Shown here piece after piece: positions 46,559 through 59,487 of a stretch of 64,000 bases of DNA. The notes beneath the pieces are model-generated. The model worked only from the letters and a program-made list of their open reading frames with translations, did no database searches and had not been told where the DNA came from. The number at the start of each line of letters is the position of its first letter. Position 1 is the first letter of the stretch. This stretch comes from Spirodela intermedia (lineage: Eukaryota; Streptophyta; Magnoliopsida; Alismatales; Araceae). Location: NCBI GenBank assembly GCA_902729315.2, contig LR746278.1, forward strand, positions 1,065,001 through 1,129,000, written 5' to 3'. The translations under genes were made by a program, and so were the position numbers.

Positions 46559-49500
46559 ATGGAGGTGAACACGAATCCTTCTCAAACACACAGGTTTCCT
46601 GTGCCTCACAAAAAAGTTTCGGTAGATGTGAAGGTACAGAACATGCATTATTTTTTGTGTTAATAAAGATGTCTTAACAAAATATTTCTCAATTTTAAAA
46701 TTTACTGTTAGACGGGGTACAGGCCGATGAAAATGAACCTAAGGATTTATACCCTTATACTTTAGGTCAATTATAATAATGTTTTGAATTCTTATTGACG
46801 TCATATGATATTTTTACTGAAAATAATTCGATTAGAAGATATGAAGAATATTGTGTATTAGATGCTGGTTGTGGCACATTTCTCTTAAGTAAAATAAAAA
46901 TTTACGATTCACCAGTGAGAATAAAAGACCATAAAATAATTATATGTTAGAAAGAAATCGAGTTGGAGGGCAGAGAATTAATATCCCAGGGTAACTATTT
47001 ATCTGGGAGAATTGGGTTTGACTCCTGCTCCCCGTTGCATAATCAGATGGGCTACTTTAGAGGTGGGATTAGCACTCCGGCTTCGAGCTCGTCGGCAAAG
47101 GGGCAGACGGACACAGATGTAATAGACCCACTTATATGCCCACTCCATACCCGGGAGGTGAACCTGAGAGAGGATTCCAACACCGTTGACCAATAAATAC
47201 GGTCATAGACTTTCCACCGTAACCCAAACCAAATCAGTCTTTTCTGCTTGATCGGTGGGGAGGAGCATCTCAAAGTATGGGGGAAGGGATCAAGCGCTTT
47301 GACTTTGTCTCCCAATTAGGAAAAAAATACAATTTCTAACTGAGACATCTTATGTTGAAAAATTATGGTGCTAAGGAATGCTGAATTACTGAATAAATTA
47401 TAAATTTGAATGAAATACTAAAAGACAAAAAATTGAGCACTCTGTTATTGTCTAACTTATGGGACCCTATCATTAGTGCTATTCAGAAAATCTAGCGTCA
47501 GATTGGGTGTTGATAGCTAATATATGCCTGCAGGTTATCGGTCTTGGCTCATCCACTATTGATCTCTTAGTTTTTAATGAATTTCTTCCATCTATTTCAA
47601 TTAATCAGATGGTTCTTTCTCATAAAATAATGCATCCATGGATGGTGTAAGTTTTTCTGTCATGCCAATTACAATTGAATTAGAAGCAGCTACTTGGTTG
47701 TAAAGCTTCCTGTTATGCTCATCCCCTTTTTCTTCTTCAGAATATCTATTGGTTGTAAAGCTTCATAATTAGAAGTATGTTATTGAAGTTTATTCTTAAA
47801 TTATGGGATTCAAAGATTGCTTTATCTTACGTTCTACAGGGGAATAAAACAGACATTGTTATCTGCAGCTATGAGAATCACTTTATGGTGAGGATATTTT
47901 CCCGTATTTATCTTCATTTGAAAACTTAAACAGGTTCTTATACGTGAGTACTTCCTCAGGTTATCGTCACTCAAAGTGGAAAATGTAAATATATTCCCAT
48001 AGTGAATACTCATTCAGGCTATATTGACTCAAATTAGAAATCTCAAATAGATTCTTATGAGTGAATGCTTCTTCAGGTTATTGTGACTCAAATCGGAAGC
48101 ATGGGAACCATACTGCATGCCAGGTACATGCTCATCCTTGCGACTTTTCTTGTGGGATTAATATGTGACGTTGCCTCTTGCACTTCCGTGTTCCAAATTT
48201 AGTATTATATTTGAGTTGATGCTGCTCTGGATATCTTCTTTTCCTCTTGCCCTTGAAAAATTATATTAAATGGTTCTTATTCTCTGTGGTCTATCCATTG
48301 GGAAATAAATCACTGCAAACACTGAAAAGGAATCCCAGAATGCAGGGAAGAGATAACATGCCAAGATGGAGAAGGGATATATGACCAGGTGGTGAAGACT
48401 GGCCGGCTCTCGTTCCTGAGAATGGTTAGGAGGCCGGCCCTCAACTTTTCTTCCATGTGGTGGGATCCTCTCAATATCCCGAGGCTCTTTATGGCCTAAG
48501 TTCAATTGAGCCTATTTTGCCTTCCACTAGCTCGCAATTTTTCGACATTCTCACCCACCCCATTAAGCCATCCTCATCAGCACGTGATGAAGAATCACAC
48601 CCAAAATACGTGTGCCCTGCTTCATCATGAGAATTGGGGAAATGCCCAATTTGGGAACAATATGATTCTAAAACTGTTCCGCAAATCAGCTCAATTGAAG
48701 TGTGATTTCCTGGAACTACTACTGTCTTGGAGTTGATTTCTGTCAATCGATGCAAATGGGTATTTTCCATTGATGGAAAGCTGGAGGAAACTCCTAGGTT
48801 TACAATAATGGGATGATGCCCATTGTTCAGACGACCGTGGGTATATAAGTCAACAGGATTGTGGAGGATTTTTATAAACCTTGTATAGTGCTCTTGTTCT
48901 GTTTCCGTCATGCTATGTAGTCGCTTCTTCTGTCAGGGCTAATTGCCTATTCACTGTTCTTATTAAGTACGAAATGTTGCAGTTATCCCAGAAGATGGGA
49001 ACCTCAATTTTACCATTTTATTTCTCTGTTCATATGATTGCAACTTTATTATCGTGTCTTATGTGGAGTATTAATGAAAATTATAAATCCATATTTCTGG
49101 GTCAGGAAGGAGGAAAGTGTATCTACAGAACCCACATTCAGTGTCTCTGTGATCTTCGGTAAGCGAGATGAGGTAAGTTGTTGATATCAAATCAACAGTC
49201 ACATCTTCAACCTTGTGAACAATATGGGAAGAGATTATAATCGGCCATTTGTGCTATCTCCCCAGCCACTGCTACTCGCTTGTGCCCGCCAGCTGATTGA
49301 ACATATAAGGTATGCGTTTCCTCTCTCTCTCTCTCTCCTCCCTGTCACCCCCCCTCGAAGGTGATGATGTATCTGGCTTTCCTTCTCGCCCTTGGAATGA
49401 ATGAATACCCACGAGACCTGCGTGGTGACCTGGCACGTGGGTTCTTCCCTGCCGTCCTTTCCAACCAGAAGAAGACGATATACCAAGACTCTCGGGCTAT

Positions 49501-49781
49501 GATGACGTCACCATTCTCATGCCGCCTTCTGTGTCTGCAGTAGCTCTGGTTCTTCCAAGCGGTTGGTGCTGTCTCTCGGCCTCAAGGATCATCGCCCGGT
49601 ATATATAATAAATTTCTATCATCTTCCTCTTTTTTCTTTCCAGATAATATATTTCTGCATATATAAGATATATATATATATATAATAGTTTGTGGTTATT
49701 GCGTCATAATTCTGAAGGATTTATTGGCAGGAAACCCTCAGAGGCGTCGCTTCTGCTGTGACTGAGAATCGAATGTGGTGA
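46559..49781 (+). CDS. PAC3: Proteasome assembly chaperone 3-like protein
   Basis: Seven small exons, 46559-46633, 47840-47887, 48077-48123, 49106-49172, 49266-49309, 49541-49598 and 49731-49781, join in frame to 129 residues. The product begins MEVNTNPSQTHRFPVPHKK and contains GNKTDIVICSYENHFM, VTQIGSMGTILHAR, FSVSVIFGKRDE, LLACARQLIEHI and LVLSLGLKDHRPETLRG. This matches the plant PSMG3/PAC3-like protein by recall, including length. PAC3 (with PAC4) acts in the cytosol as a chaperone for assembly of the 20S proteasome alpha ring. The coding part is only 390 bp in a 3.2-kb gene, and no single exon exceeds 25 codons, so automated finders may miss it. All splice junctions are GT-AG and in phase. 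Confidence 0.88.
46634..47839 (+). other. PAC3-like intron 1 with a GC-rich repeat-like island
   Basis: Within an AT-rich intron, about 46960-47220 is GC-richer and includes GGGTTTGACTCC at 47016-47027, similar to a Pol III B box (GGTTCGANTCC). It could be a SINE-like or other inserted repeat. No flanking duplication was found by eye. Confidence 0.3.
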
Positions 49782-50416
49782 ATTTTTTTTATAACCCTGG
49801 CCTTCTTTTTTTATCCTTTTTTTTCCCTGCTGTGTAGAAACATCCTGGAGGAATATTCTGTTTATTTCCATCATAAGAAGACATTTTCTGAGGATCATCA
49901 CCGCCGTTGACCATTATGGGTTCCAACGGACCTGGTTGACCGTGACGTTTGACCTGTTGTCTTCTTTCAAGATCCCGATCCACGTGTCACCTTCAAACGG
50001 AGGATCCGAGTTCGTCGCCCTCTGGGGGGGGCAGGCGGGTCCGAAACGGCCGTCCGTTTAATCTTTACTACGCAGCGGTCAGGTCCCGCGTCCGTCGTGT
50101 AGTGGCGGAGGGGGGAGGGGCCGCCACGTGTTGGTCAACCGTTCGGCGGGAACGGCTTTTCCAGCTCGGGCCACCCCTTGCCGTCTCCGCCCAGCTCGTT
50201 CCAACGGCATCCTGATCCAATTGCGGGAAAAAGCAAGCCAAGAAACGTTCGTGAAAACGAACGAATAGATACAAACGAAGAAAGAGGAAGAAGGGAGAGG
50301 GAGGATGATACCCCGGCCAGCATGAAGAGATCTCCTCCACATCCTCCTTTACTTCCATCATTCTCTTGCTCCTCCCCTTCCTCTTCCCGTGTTCGGGCTC
50401 CAACGAGGTCGGATCC
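49782..50416. other. Upstream region of LSF1
   Basis: Holds the 3' end of the PAC3-like gene and the LSF1 promoter/5' UTR. Two CACGTG G-boxes occur at 49981-49986 and 50125-50130. It is GC-rich with several purine runs (50270-50310). Confidence 0.5.
49981..49986 (+). promoter_or_regulatory. G-box (CACGTG) upstream of LSF1
   Basis: CACGTGTC, 431 bp before the start codon. A second CACGTG lies at 50125-50130. G-boxes bind bZIP and bHLH factors (light, clock and ABA control). Only the motif is seen. Confidence 0.4.
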
Positions 50417-53400
50417 ATGTCTCTCCAGTATTCCTCCCTCCGGTCCCTCTCTCACTCTCCTCTTTCGGCTGTGCTCCTCCCTTCTACCGCTGCTGTTCGA
50501 TCTTGTTCTCTGCCCTCCTCGCTGCAGGGCTGGGGTCTTGGCTTCTGCGGCGGGAGAATCCCCGGGGTGGGAGCCGGATGGACTGGTTGCTCCGGCCGAA
50601 AGATCGGAAAGGTTCTTGCAATGGCCGACCCCATACGCAAGATGAATTTTAATGAGTACATGGTGACACTCGATAAGCCGCTGGGCATCCGTTTCGCGCT
50701 TTCTGTGGATGGAAAGATATTGGTCCACTCGCTAAAGAAAGGGGTAATCCATCACATTTGCATTGATGAGAAATAACTCGTTCCTCTCGTTCCACTCGCC
50801 AAGTCTTCTTTTGTGTGTGTGTGTGTGTATGCTCTACTTTGACGTTGTAGAGGCAGCCTGTATCGCAATTCACCGTGGCATGCCCCGAACGTGCCTTAAG
50901 ATTTTGTAATCGTAGTGTTACTGCGCATAGGTCGATTTTTTTTCGTGCAACTTAAAGGTACCTGGCGTATATGTTCGTTTAATACAACTGCGTTCAAAAA
51001 TTTTGGCAATAATCAGGATTCTTGTGATTCTTCTTGATTGTATCTTTCTATTCGTTCTGTGGTCCTTGCCAGGGCAATGCGGAAATGTCAAGAATAATCA
51101 TGGTGGGAGACACCTTGAAAAAGGCAAGTAATGTCTCAGGTGGTGGGTTTGTTGAAATCAAGGACCTCGCTGATGCACAGTATGAAAATTGCCCAACTTT
51201 TGCTAATATTTTTTTTCAATAACGTAAAAAGTATCCTGTTTAAATTTATACTTTGCTGAGATTCCATTTTTAGTTGATTTTATTATGATTTTTATTCTTT
51301 ATTTTTGGTTGCGTCATATACAGCTGTATGCATAGTATATTTCATTCGCTTTAAATTATTCTATGGAAATATCTCAGTCATTCAGTACATACGGAAATAT
51401 CTCAGGCACAATGCTTGTTTCCCTTTATACCAGATATTGGAGTCGCTATTTTCAAGGTTGGGTTGCTTTGTTTTCAGTAGTTATTCACCTTTTTTATGGC
51501 TGAATAGGATTCACAAGAAAAAATCCGGGAGTTTTTCTGTTGTTATAACCTCTAAGGAAAAGATTTCTTCACACCATCTTAAAATGGAAAAAGAAAGGAA
51601 CCCTAGAGACAGAGGAAAAGACAAACCGTCTGGTCCACAGACCTGGAGACTTCGGCTAGTTTATTATGCTTAAAAATATTCGTTTCAACAAATTGTTGAA
51701 AATTTTTTTCTAGGCCCTCGTTTTTTCGTGATTGATACCTTGTTGCTTTTGAGAGAAGGAACTGGGAACCAGGGTGTGCTGACTAAGTCCAACTCACGGA
51801 TGTCAGGTAGGCTTTTGAAGGTTCCAACCCTCAATCTACATAAGATTCTGCCTCTTATATACCGTTCTTCAAAGACGACTCAAAATGGTCTTGTCCATGA
51901 CTTAAATTGGTTAGAGCCATGCACCATGAGTCACAACATGCAGTACACTGTAAGTTAACCTTGCACTTCAAAGTCCTGATGCAATACTCATCAAGATACC
52001 CCACGGACGGTAATTTATGAAAAACCAAGTTTCCTTTTCAGTAAAGGTTTGACTCGCCTGTGGTCATGGGACCAACGTATTTTCTTGAAGTGTCCATCTA
52101 ATCAACAATCAGTGTAATCATAGTTCCTAGCTTACTATTCCTGTGGAGTTTTCTTACTTTCTTCAAAACATGTCCAGGAAAGTACTAAAGGCGACGACTG
52201 GATCTTTTAGCTTGGTGCTTGAAAGACCGTCCTCTCCTTTTCCCATTCAGCAACTCTGTCTTCTGGGAGACTATGACATTATATTCAATAAGGGTCGAGT
52301 GCCTATAACTTCTTGGAATTCAGCACTGTATGGAACTGGTAGCCGACCATTATCTGAAGGTAATGGAAATCCTGGTTTTGTCATTTTCTCTCCAAAACTC
52401 CTGCAACCGCAAGGATGGGAACTTCTGTCTGGAGAACAACGTGGACTTTCTGATGTCCAAGATCCAAACAACTCCGGTTTTGTCTCTAAGCACAAGAGCG
52501 AACTTATTGGTATATTTTCTGAGGGAGAGTTTGTAGATGCTGAATGGTCCTTTGGGAGTTTCCCACTGGAGGAATATTTGAAAGCACTCGATCGTTCCAA
52601 AGGAGAATTATATTACAACCATTCGCTTGGCATGCAATACAGTAAGGTAAATGCATAGTGATGCATTTTCTCAAGTTTATATTATCATGCCGTTTTTCAT
52701 GAGCATTTTTAGTATGTATATTTCAAATATCATTTTTTCATATAATGCTCTCCAGTTACTGAATCGTTATGAAATACTTTTGAATATTCTTGTTTCTGTT
52801 GCGAGTTTTTTTGTGGCTAGCCATTTTGATATTTTGTTCAAATATAGACAGTTCGACAAACGTTATTAAACAATGAATCCAATTCTTCTATGATATTCAA
52901 AAAGACCAACTGATAACTAGCATCTTTCTGTTAACAAAGGTTGTGCTGGAATTGACAGCATGAAGCCATTCGATAAAAAAATTTGATATATTTCTCATGG
53001 TACAAGGCATTTATTTTTTTCTGTGTTCATTTCTTTATGTCGATTAAATTTAATATTTTTTTAGTAATACTGCGGTACATTCTACTAGCGTGGCGATTTT
53101 TCATATTATTTACCCCATTTTCGCTCTTTTTGCAGATAACTGAGCAAATATATATTGGGTCGTGTATACAAACTGAAGCTGATGTGCGAACTTTGGGAAG
53201 TGTGGTGGTACGCACAGTTCCCATAACCTAGTATGCTTGCATTCAGATGTTGGGTAGCTCATTTTCCAGTTGCCACCGTTTCACTTGTTGCTGTTTCTCT
53301 TTTGAGTTATCTAATGTTTAAAGTTCCATCTAGAAACCTCTACTGAAAAAAGGACTTAAGTTATAGATATTCTGGAGTTGAAAGAAGAATGTTTTTCTTA

Positions 53401-56400
53401 GACTTAGCATTGCAGCACCTGTTTATGCTGGAGTGCATCTGCAATAATGTACTTCTTTCTATGTGTAATCCCTATGAATGTTGAAAGTAATTAATCTAAT
53501 AACTTTGTTCAGGTGCTGTCCAATTATGCTTGGAATGTTGTTTCTAAATAATCTGAATGAATGACCATCCATTTTTTTAGCATAGAACTTTCTGCAAGTG
53601 GAGGACGATAAAATGTTATTCAGTGAACATAATAATTCGCAGTTTGGTGAGTAATTCATGCATGATTTCCCTTAAGGGTATGGTGCAACATACATACCAT
53701 TGTTGTCTCAACCTGTAAAATGACCAGGTAGTGGAGATCTGGAAAATCCAAATAAAAAAAATGGTCTGTTATAGCTGGTTGCGAAGCTGAGTGGATCTTG
53801 AAGAATCGTACTGCAAACAAACCATTGGGTAGCTAGGAGATGTATTAACCGACGTGATGTATTTTTCAAATTTCTTTCTTTTTCTACTTCCCAGTCACAA
53901 TATCTCGTGTGGGAAATAAAATATTTTTTAAAATTTAAAAAAATTAGACAAGTTTAAACTTTGAGAGTAAAAACTATTTTCTTTTGGCATATATAAATTT
54001 GAAAAAAAATGGTATACGAAAATATATGTCTGAACAAGTTGATATTATATTGTAAATGATGACTCTACGTGGCATCCTAATCTGAAGATTTCTGTCTTTG
54101 TTGTGGCTTTTTCTCAGATATCCTTCTCATTAATGATTTCAGTCTCCTCTAATCAACTGTCCTTGCTAACCACATTCTTATACTTTTTATATTCCTGCCC
54201 TCTACCAAGCCCTTGGTTAATTCCAAAAGTCATGGTTGCTATGCTTTGTCAGAATTTCATGTCCCCTCTAGACTTATGTCAATGCCTTACGAACGATCTT
54301 CGTCTTCACAATTAGCAATCACACTGATCATCCATGAAAGAGATCTCTGACTATCAGATTGCCATGAAAGTGATTATAAGGAGGCCTCTGATTATCAAAA
54401 CTTAGTGATAATGAAGGCAAGGGAAAGTATTCTCCACTTATCAACGTGATTCAAGGGAAAACGTTAAAAAAATAAATTCCATTGGGTGTGAATATATTTG
54501 GTCCCTGGTACTGAAGATCAATAATAGATATTAACTTTACACACTATTTGAATGCTCCCACTGTTCATCCAGAGGTCAAGGTGCATGGGACAAAGAAGAC
54601 ATTTATTTTTAACTTCTAGTTTAATTTTAATTTTAATTTTATTTTTTACTCAGTTTGTTGCGAGCTCTGAATACATGATCTCCACGAGAAGAACCATTGA
54701 AATCATATTTACACATCCTTCTGTTTTCTGAATCATCATTGATAAGGGCTACACCTGATTGATTACAGGAGGATTCTGTTTGAGAATTTGACTGTGCATT
54801 AAAGTGTCTTATGATTAATTATATTCTCCGTGTCGAGTCGTGTTCAATGTTATGCATCTCAAATAAGATTCTTCAATTGCATCCCTAGATGGATGTTCTC
54901 ATATATCACCTATGCATCCATGTCTTTCCAGGTTCTACATCTAGAGTTATTGTAATTTTTATCACAGGCCACGAATACATGTGGTGTTGTCTATGCGTTC
55001 TGTCTGCTTAGTGTCTAACACACGGTCTCTCACAGGGCATTACCGCTGTCCTAAATTTCCAAAGCGAAAGTGAACGTGCCAATTGGGGAATAAATTCTGA
55101 ATCAATTAATGATGCTTGCCGTCGTCATAACATTCTCATGGTTAACTACCCAATAAGGTAATGGCCTTAATCTTTCCGTTTGATATGCTATTTTCATGTC
55201 AGTTATTCATGCTCACTGACTTGCCCTTCTTGGATTATGTGCATTGGTAGAACATGGTTTTTGCACTTGAGATTTGAAATTTATGAACATTTCATGTGAA
55301 TACATGTTTTTCATCTTATCAACTGTATTGTTTTACTTTATCACCCCATTCTAAGAATTCGTGAATAACTATAAAATAATGTTACCTACTTATTTGCTGT
55401 CCTCTAAAATTATTTTATGTTGCCATAAAACTGATCACATCTTGTAGTCCATATCCACGAAAAGATATTTTACTGTGCAAGCATTTGCCTTTCAGGGAGG
55501 TGGATTCAATGGACTTGAGAAAAAAACTTCCCTTCTGTGTTGGGCTCCTCCTCCGACTTCTCAGGAAGAACTTTAGGGTTTTTCTGACGTGTACAACTGG
55601 ATTTGAAAGATCTCCGGCATGTGTGATTGCATACTTACATTGGATTCAAGATACTGCTCTTCATGCTGCACATAATTTTGTCACTGGCTTGCACTCTTGC
55701 AGGCCTGACAGGTACGTGGACATCCAAACCTCTATTGCTCAATTCTAACGTAAAAAATAATCATCAGATGAAATCACTTCCATTCAGAATATTAGTATTT
55801 ACCATACGTTTGTCAGGATTTTTGAGGATGACCAGACGATTTGGACTGGTGAAAGAGAATCACAGTTTCTCTTGAAACTGTGCATTGAGTAATCTTAATT
55901 AAATTTAATATGGGGAGAAAATAACGTGCTTTAAAAAAAATCTTCAGAAACTCTTATTTTTTATCTTAATCTTATTTACTCTTGAAAATCATCAAAACTA
56001 CCTTCTTCCCTCGTCACAGTTTCTATTTGCACTTGTGAATATTCTCGGTTCTTCTGGTGCATTATATCGTATTATTTCGTCTAGATGTTGGTTTTGATTC
56101 TGTTAATTTTAACCTTCCCTTGAATGTTAATTTTTGTGCCTTCCTCCTTCTCTTATCTCTTAAAGTGCTTGTTTTTTATAAAATATTTTATGGCTTTCGT
56201 AGATTAAGACAGTGATTAGTTTACATGTTTATTCTCTGATACTTGCGAGCACCCCTACTGGATTGCACCATTGTACCATAAACCTGTTCCCTTGGCGACT
56301 AATTGAGGTAAAAGTGAAGTCGCTGTTCATTTCCCTGCTATATATCACGTTATCAGGAATCATTCTAAAATTTTCCCTACAATACATCCAAGAAAGGTTT

Positions 56401-58635
56401 TGTGTGACTATTACCTTTTCAAATGCCAGAGGTGTACAGTGTTTTGATGGATGACTTGATGCAGGGCAGCAATAGTCTGGGCAACCTGGGATCTTATTGC
56501 TATGGTAGAAAGTGGAAAGCATGATGGACCACCTACACATGTTGTGAGTTTTGTCTGGACCCATGGGTGTCAAGAGGTAAAAATGATCCATACATTGAGG
56601 AATCCTTATCATCAATCACTTTTTTGGTAGGTTCATGTTCTAGATGGCCAGGTGCACACATTTCCTGATAACGTAGCCGTAGTGAAAACTGAATCATTAA
56701 CGCATCCTTTCTTCTGCTAACTGGGCTAGTGGCAAAACCATATGGAAAAGTAGCGGGGAGGATGGCCATAATCATGACAGCATTCTACCTTCTTGGATGT
56801 TTCAGGGTGAGGAGGTGCACTTGATTGGAGATTTCACCGGAAATTGGAAAGAATCTATGAGACTGGCCCATAAAGGTGGATTGAGATATGAGGCAGACAT
56901 TAGGCTTCGTCATGGAAAGTATGTCTCATTTCTTAACAGTCTCAAATCCTTCTTTCCTGCTATCAATGTTATTGCCTATGACACATCTGTTGGCTTTCTG
57001 CCTTGCCAACAGTAGAAGGGCTCCTCGGCCAAAAGTAGGCATTGACGAGCACTAAAACATGTTTTTGTTCTCTGTGTTTTGTTTCCATATGTATTATTAG
57101 CAGATACATTCTTGGTTGGTATCTTTGGGTAAATTTCTCACGCGTGTAAGATGAACAGAGCTTGTTTGGAAATCAATTTTGTGGAGTATTGAACAACATT
57201 GCATGATCCACAATGTGTTAGTGCGTTCTTTGCCATCTCCTATGAGGAGCTACCACACAATCAGTCATGCAAGATAGCAAAATAGCCACATGAAGAGCCT
57301 TCATACGATCATTCTGATCCGCAAATCATCTCCAATCGTCGGACAATCTATAGCCTTGTTGCCACAACTCATCGCCTAAATATTTAAGAATCATTAACCC
57401 AATCCATATCCGGGTTGCTAATTACAAGTGAATAATTTCTTAGAATGTTGAATTATAAACTCGATGAGAATGTCATTTCGAGATTTGGTCCTCAAACTCT
57501 TCTAAATTGTTTTGCCATCCATCCCCAGGTATGGCTACAAGTTTATTGTTGGTGGGCAGTGGAGACACTCAACATCATTACCAACGGAAACTGATCAAGG
57601 GGGAAATATTAACAATGTGATTCGAATTGGCGATACTGCTCGCATAAGGTTCTTTGGTACTGCTCAGCAGCACATCAAGGTAAGCATCGTCCCTCTTGCC
57701 TTTCATTTTCTTGTTTTTCTAGACTAGACCTTGAATTTTGCCTTCGCTTATAATCTACTTAGCCGGACCTCCTTGGCCTGAGCTGTAACCCGATGGCTAA
57801 AATTGATTCAAATGAAGGACATATAGTTCATCATAATCTTTCTCGAGATTATCAATGATTTTTTAATAAACGTTTTAGGTGGAAAACGGAAGAATTATGT
57901 CTCCTGCATTGTCTCTCCAGTTTATACCTTTTTACGGTCTTAGTTATATTTGCTCCTGCGCACTGGAATAAATTAAAGATCAGATGAATTGTGTGAAAAA
58001 GTGAGCTATACTTGAGATGAAAAATTGATGTACATGACGGGGATCATTTCTGATGGCCTTTCGCTTTGGATGAAATTCGTATTCAGTGAGCCCTCTTGAC
58101 TCCTTATTTGAAGTTTCTAAGCCATCACGAACATGCCAGTAAAAAAACAAGTTGACAAACTAAATTCAAGGAGACTGATGGCGAACAGGCAATATCTGAA
58201 ATGGGATTACCCGCTGCGCACTACTCGTTTCTCGGGTGTAAAATAAGGTCTTTTTTTATTCTTCTATAATTGTATTCTTTATACGGAAAATCAATGAGAT
58301 CATTTTGATGTATGACGAGGGAGATGTTTATTAGTTTCTGGCAGACCCAGACCCAGAGAAGCGCCTCAAAGCCTTGTCGGTGACATCTTGTTCCTGAGAA
58401 TATGACACATTCGAACTAGAAAGAAAAAATGTCTATGGATTTTATCTCCTGATTTGTACCGCTCTGCCCATCAAAATCCTTGAATTAAAATTTCCAATTT
58501 CCGATCATTCTGCAGGACCCGACAGTTATCAAGGTAATTGAGAGACCATTGACCGAAGATGAGCGCTTCATGTTGGCATTTGCTGCTCGGCGCATCGCAT
58601 TTGCCATCTGCCCCATCACGCTGGCCCCCAAGTAG
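50417..58635 (+). CDS. LSF1: LSF1 (LIKE SEX FOUR 1), chloroplast starch-degradation protein with PDZ-like, DSP and CBM48 domains
   Basis: Ten exons, 50417-50743, 51073-51179, 52178-52646, 53136-53207, 55036-55157, 55496-55711, 56465-56576, 56806-56918, 57529-57679 and 58516-58635, join in frame to 602 residues (Arabidopsis LSF1 is about 590). There is a Ser-rich transit peptide of about 65 residues. A PDZ-like region with FNEYMVTLDKPLGIRFAL and IIMVGDTLKKAS follows (about 75-165). The dual-specificity phosphatase domain starts at ITEQIYIGSCIQTE and carries the CxxxxxR loop (Cys398, Arg404; CTTGFERS). A CBM48 follows with EEVHLIGDFTGNWKE and YGYKFIVGGQWRHS. LSF1 is required for normal starch breakdown at night and is thought to act mainly as a non-catalytic scaffold for beta-amylases on the granule. 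The ATG at 50417 is the first in frame giving a transit peptide. Confidence 0.95.
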
Positions 58636-59261
58636 CCAGCCAGCAAAGAGATGGCCTCCAAGCTGCTCGATCTTCCTTTCCCCAGTGTACGACGCCAGAA
58701 TGATGGGATTTCTGCAGCTCTGGAGGTACTTCCTTGGGTTGGAGTTAGTATTCTTGAGTCTGTACATTCTGCGTGCGTTGAAGAGTTGAGTGTAAATGCC
58801 GCCCGCCCCCTTCACTTTCTATGGTGGGGAACTGCGTGTTGTGGAATTCTGGTTGGATCCGTCCAACCATCCGATGAGTAACTGTCACTTTTTTTTTTGC
58901 CATGCCAGCGCTTCGACTTCCACGCGATTGAGTTGACTTCGCGATCGTGGGTTCCAGTGTGCGTTTGTTTCTGTTGAGAGGAGTGTCTGCGCCGCTACAA
59001 TAAGTTTTTAAAAAAAGGTAAATTTGGAGTCTAAATACTTATTGCAGAGTGTGTGTAGGGCTTTTATGCAGTTTCTACCTGATCTCCGACAGCCCGAGAC
59101 TATTTCGAGTACCCGAGATCAGCCTTTCCCTTGGTGTACATTTACGCATTAGTATCCATTCTATATTTTCATATTGAATAATCTTATTAGAAATCCCAGG
59201 ATTATTAACCGGCTCCTGACTAGAAAACTTATTTTTAGATAATTCTTCAGTTCAACAGCCT

Positions 59262-59311
<50 letters not shown>

Positions 59312-59487
59312 GGTGGGGAATAGCTGAGGAAACGGCGAAGCTGCTCTACCTGAATCTCAATGTATATCTGTGTGAGAGAACGATATATACAGACATAAGA
59401 ATCGAGCCACCAGCCCACGGGGTACGCTTCCCATGCCGCACCGTAAGTACGCAGGGAATCCTCCTCCCCGCCGCCGCCTGCATCAAA
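58636..59487. other. Convergent 3' region between LSF1 and DEG1
   Basis: Two stop codons face each other across 852 bp. It holds the two 3' UTRs and a pure (CT)n tract at 59264-59309. No coding sequence seen. Confidence 0.6.
59264..59309. repeat. (CT)n microsatellite
   Basis: About 46 bp of uninterrupted CT, 180 bp beyond the DEG1 stop codon. It reads as GA in the DEG1 transcript direction. Confidence 0.95.

Noticed and set aside
47535-47650. Possible extra PAC3-like exon after TGCAG (reading VIGLGSST)
   Set aside because: Including it breaks the colinearity VDVK/GNKTD that matches the family, and no donor keeps the frame.
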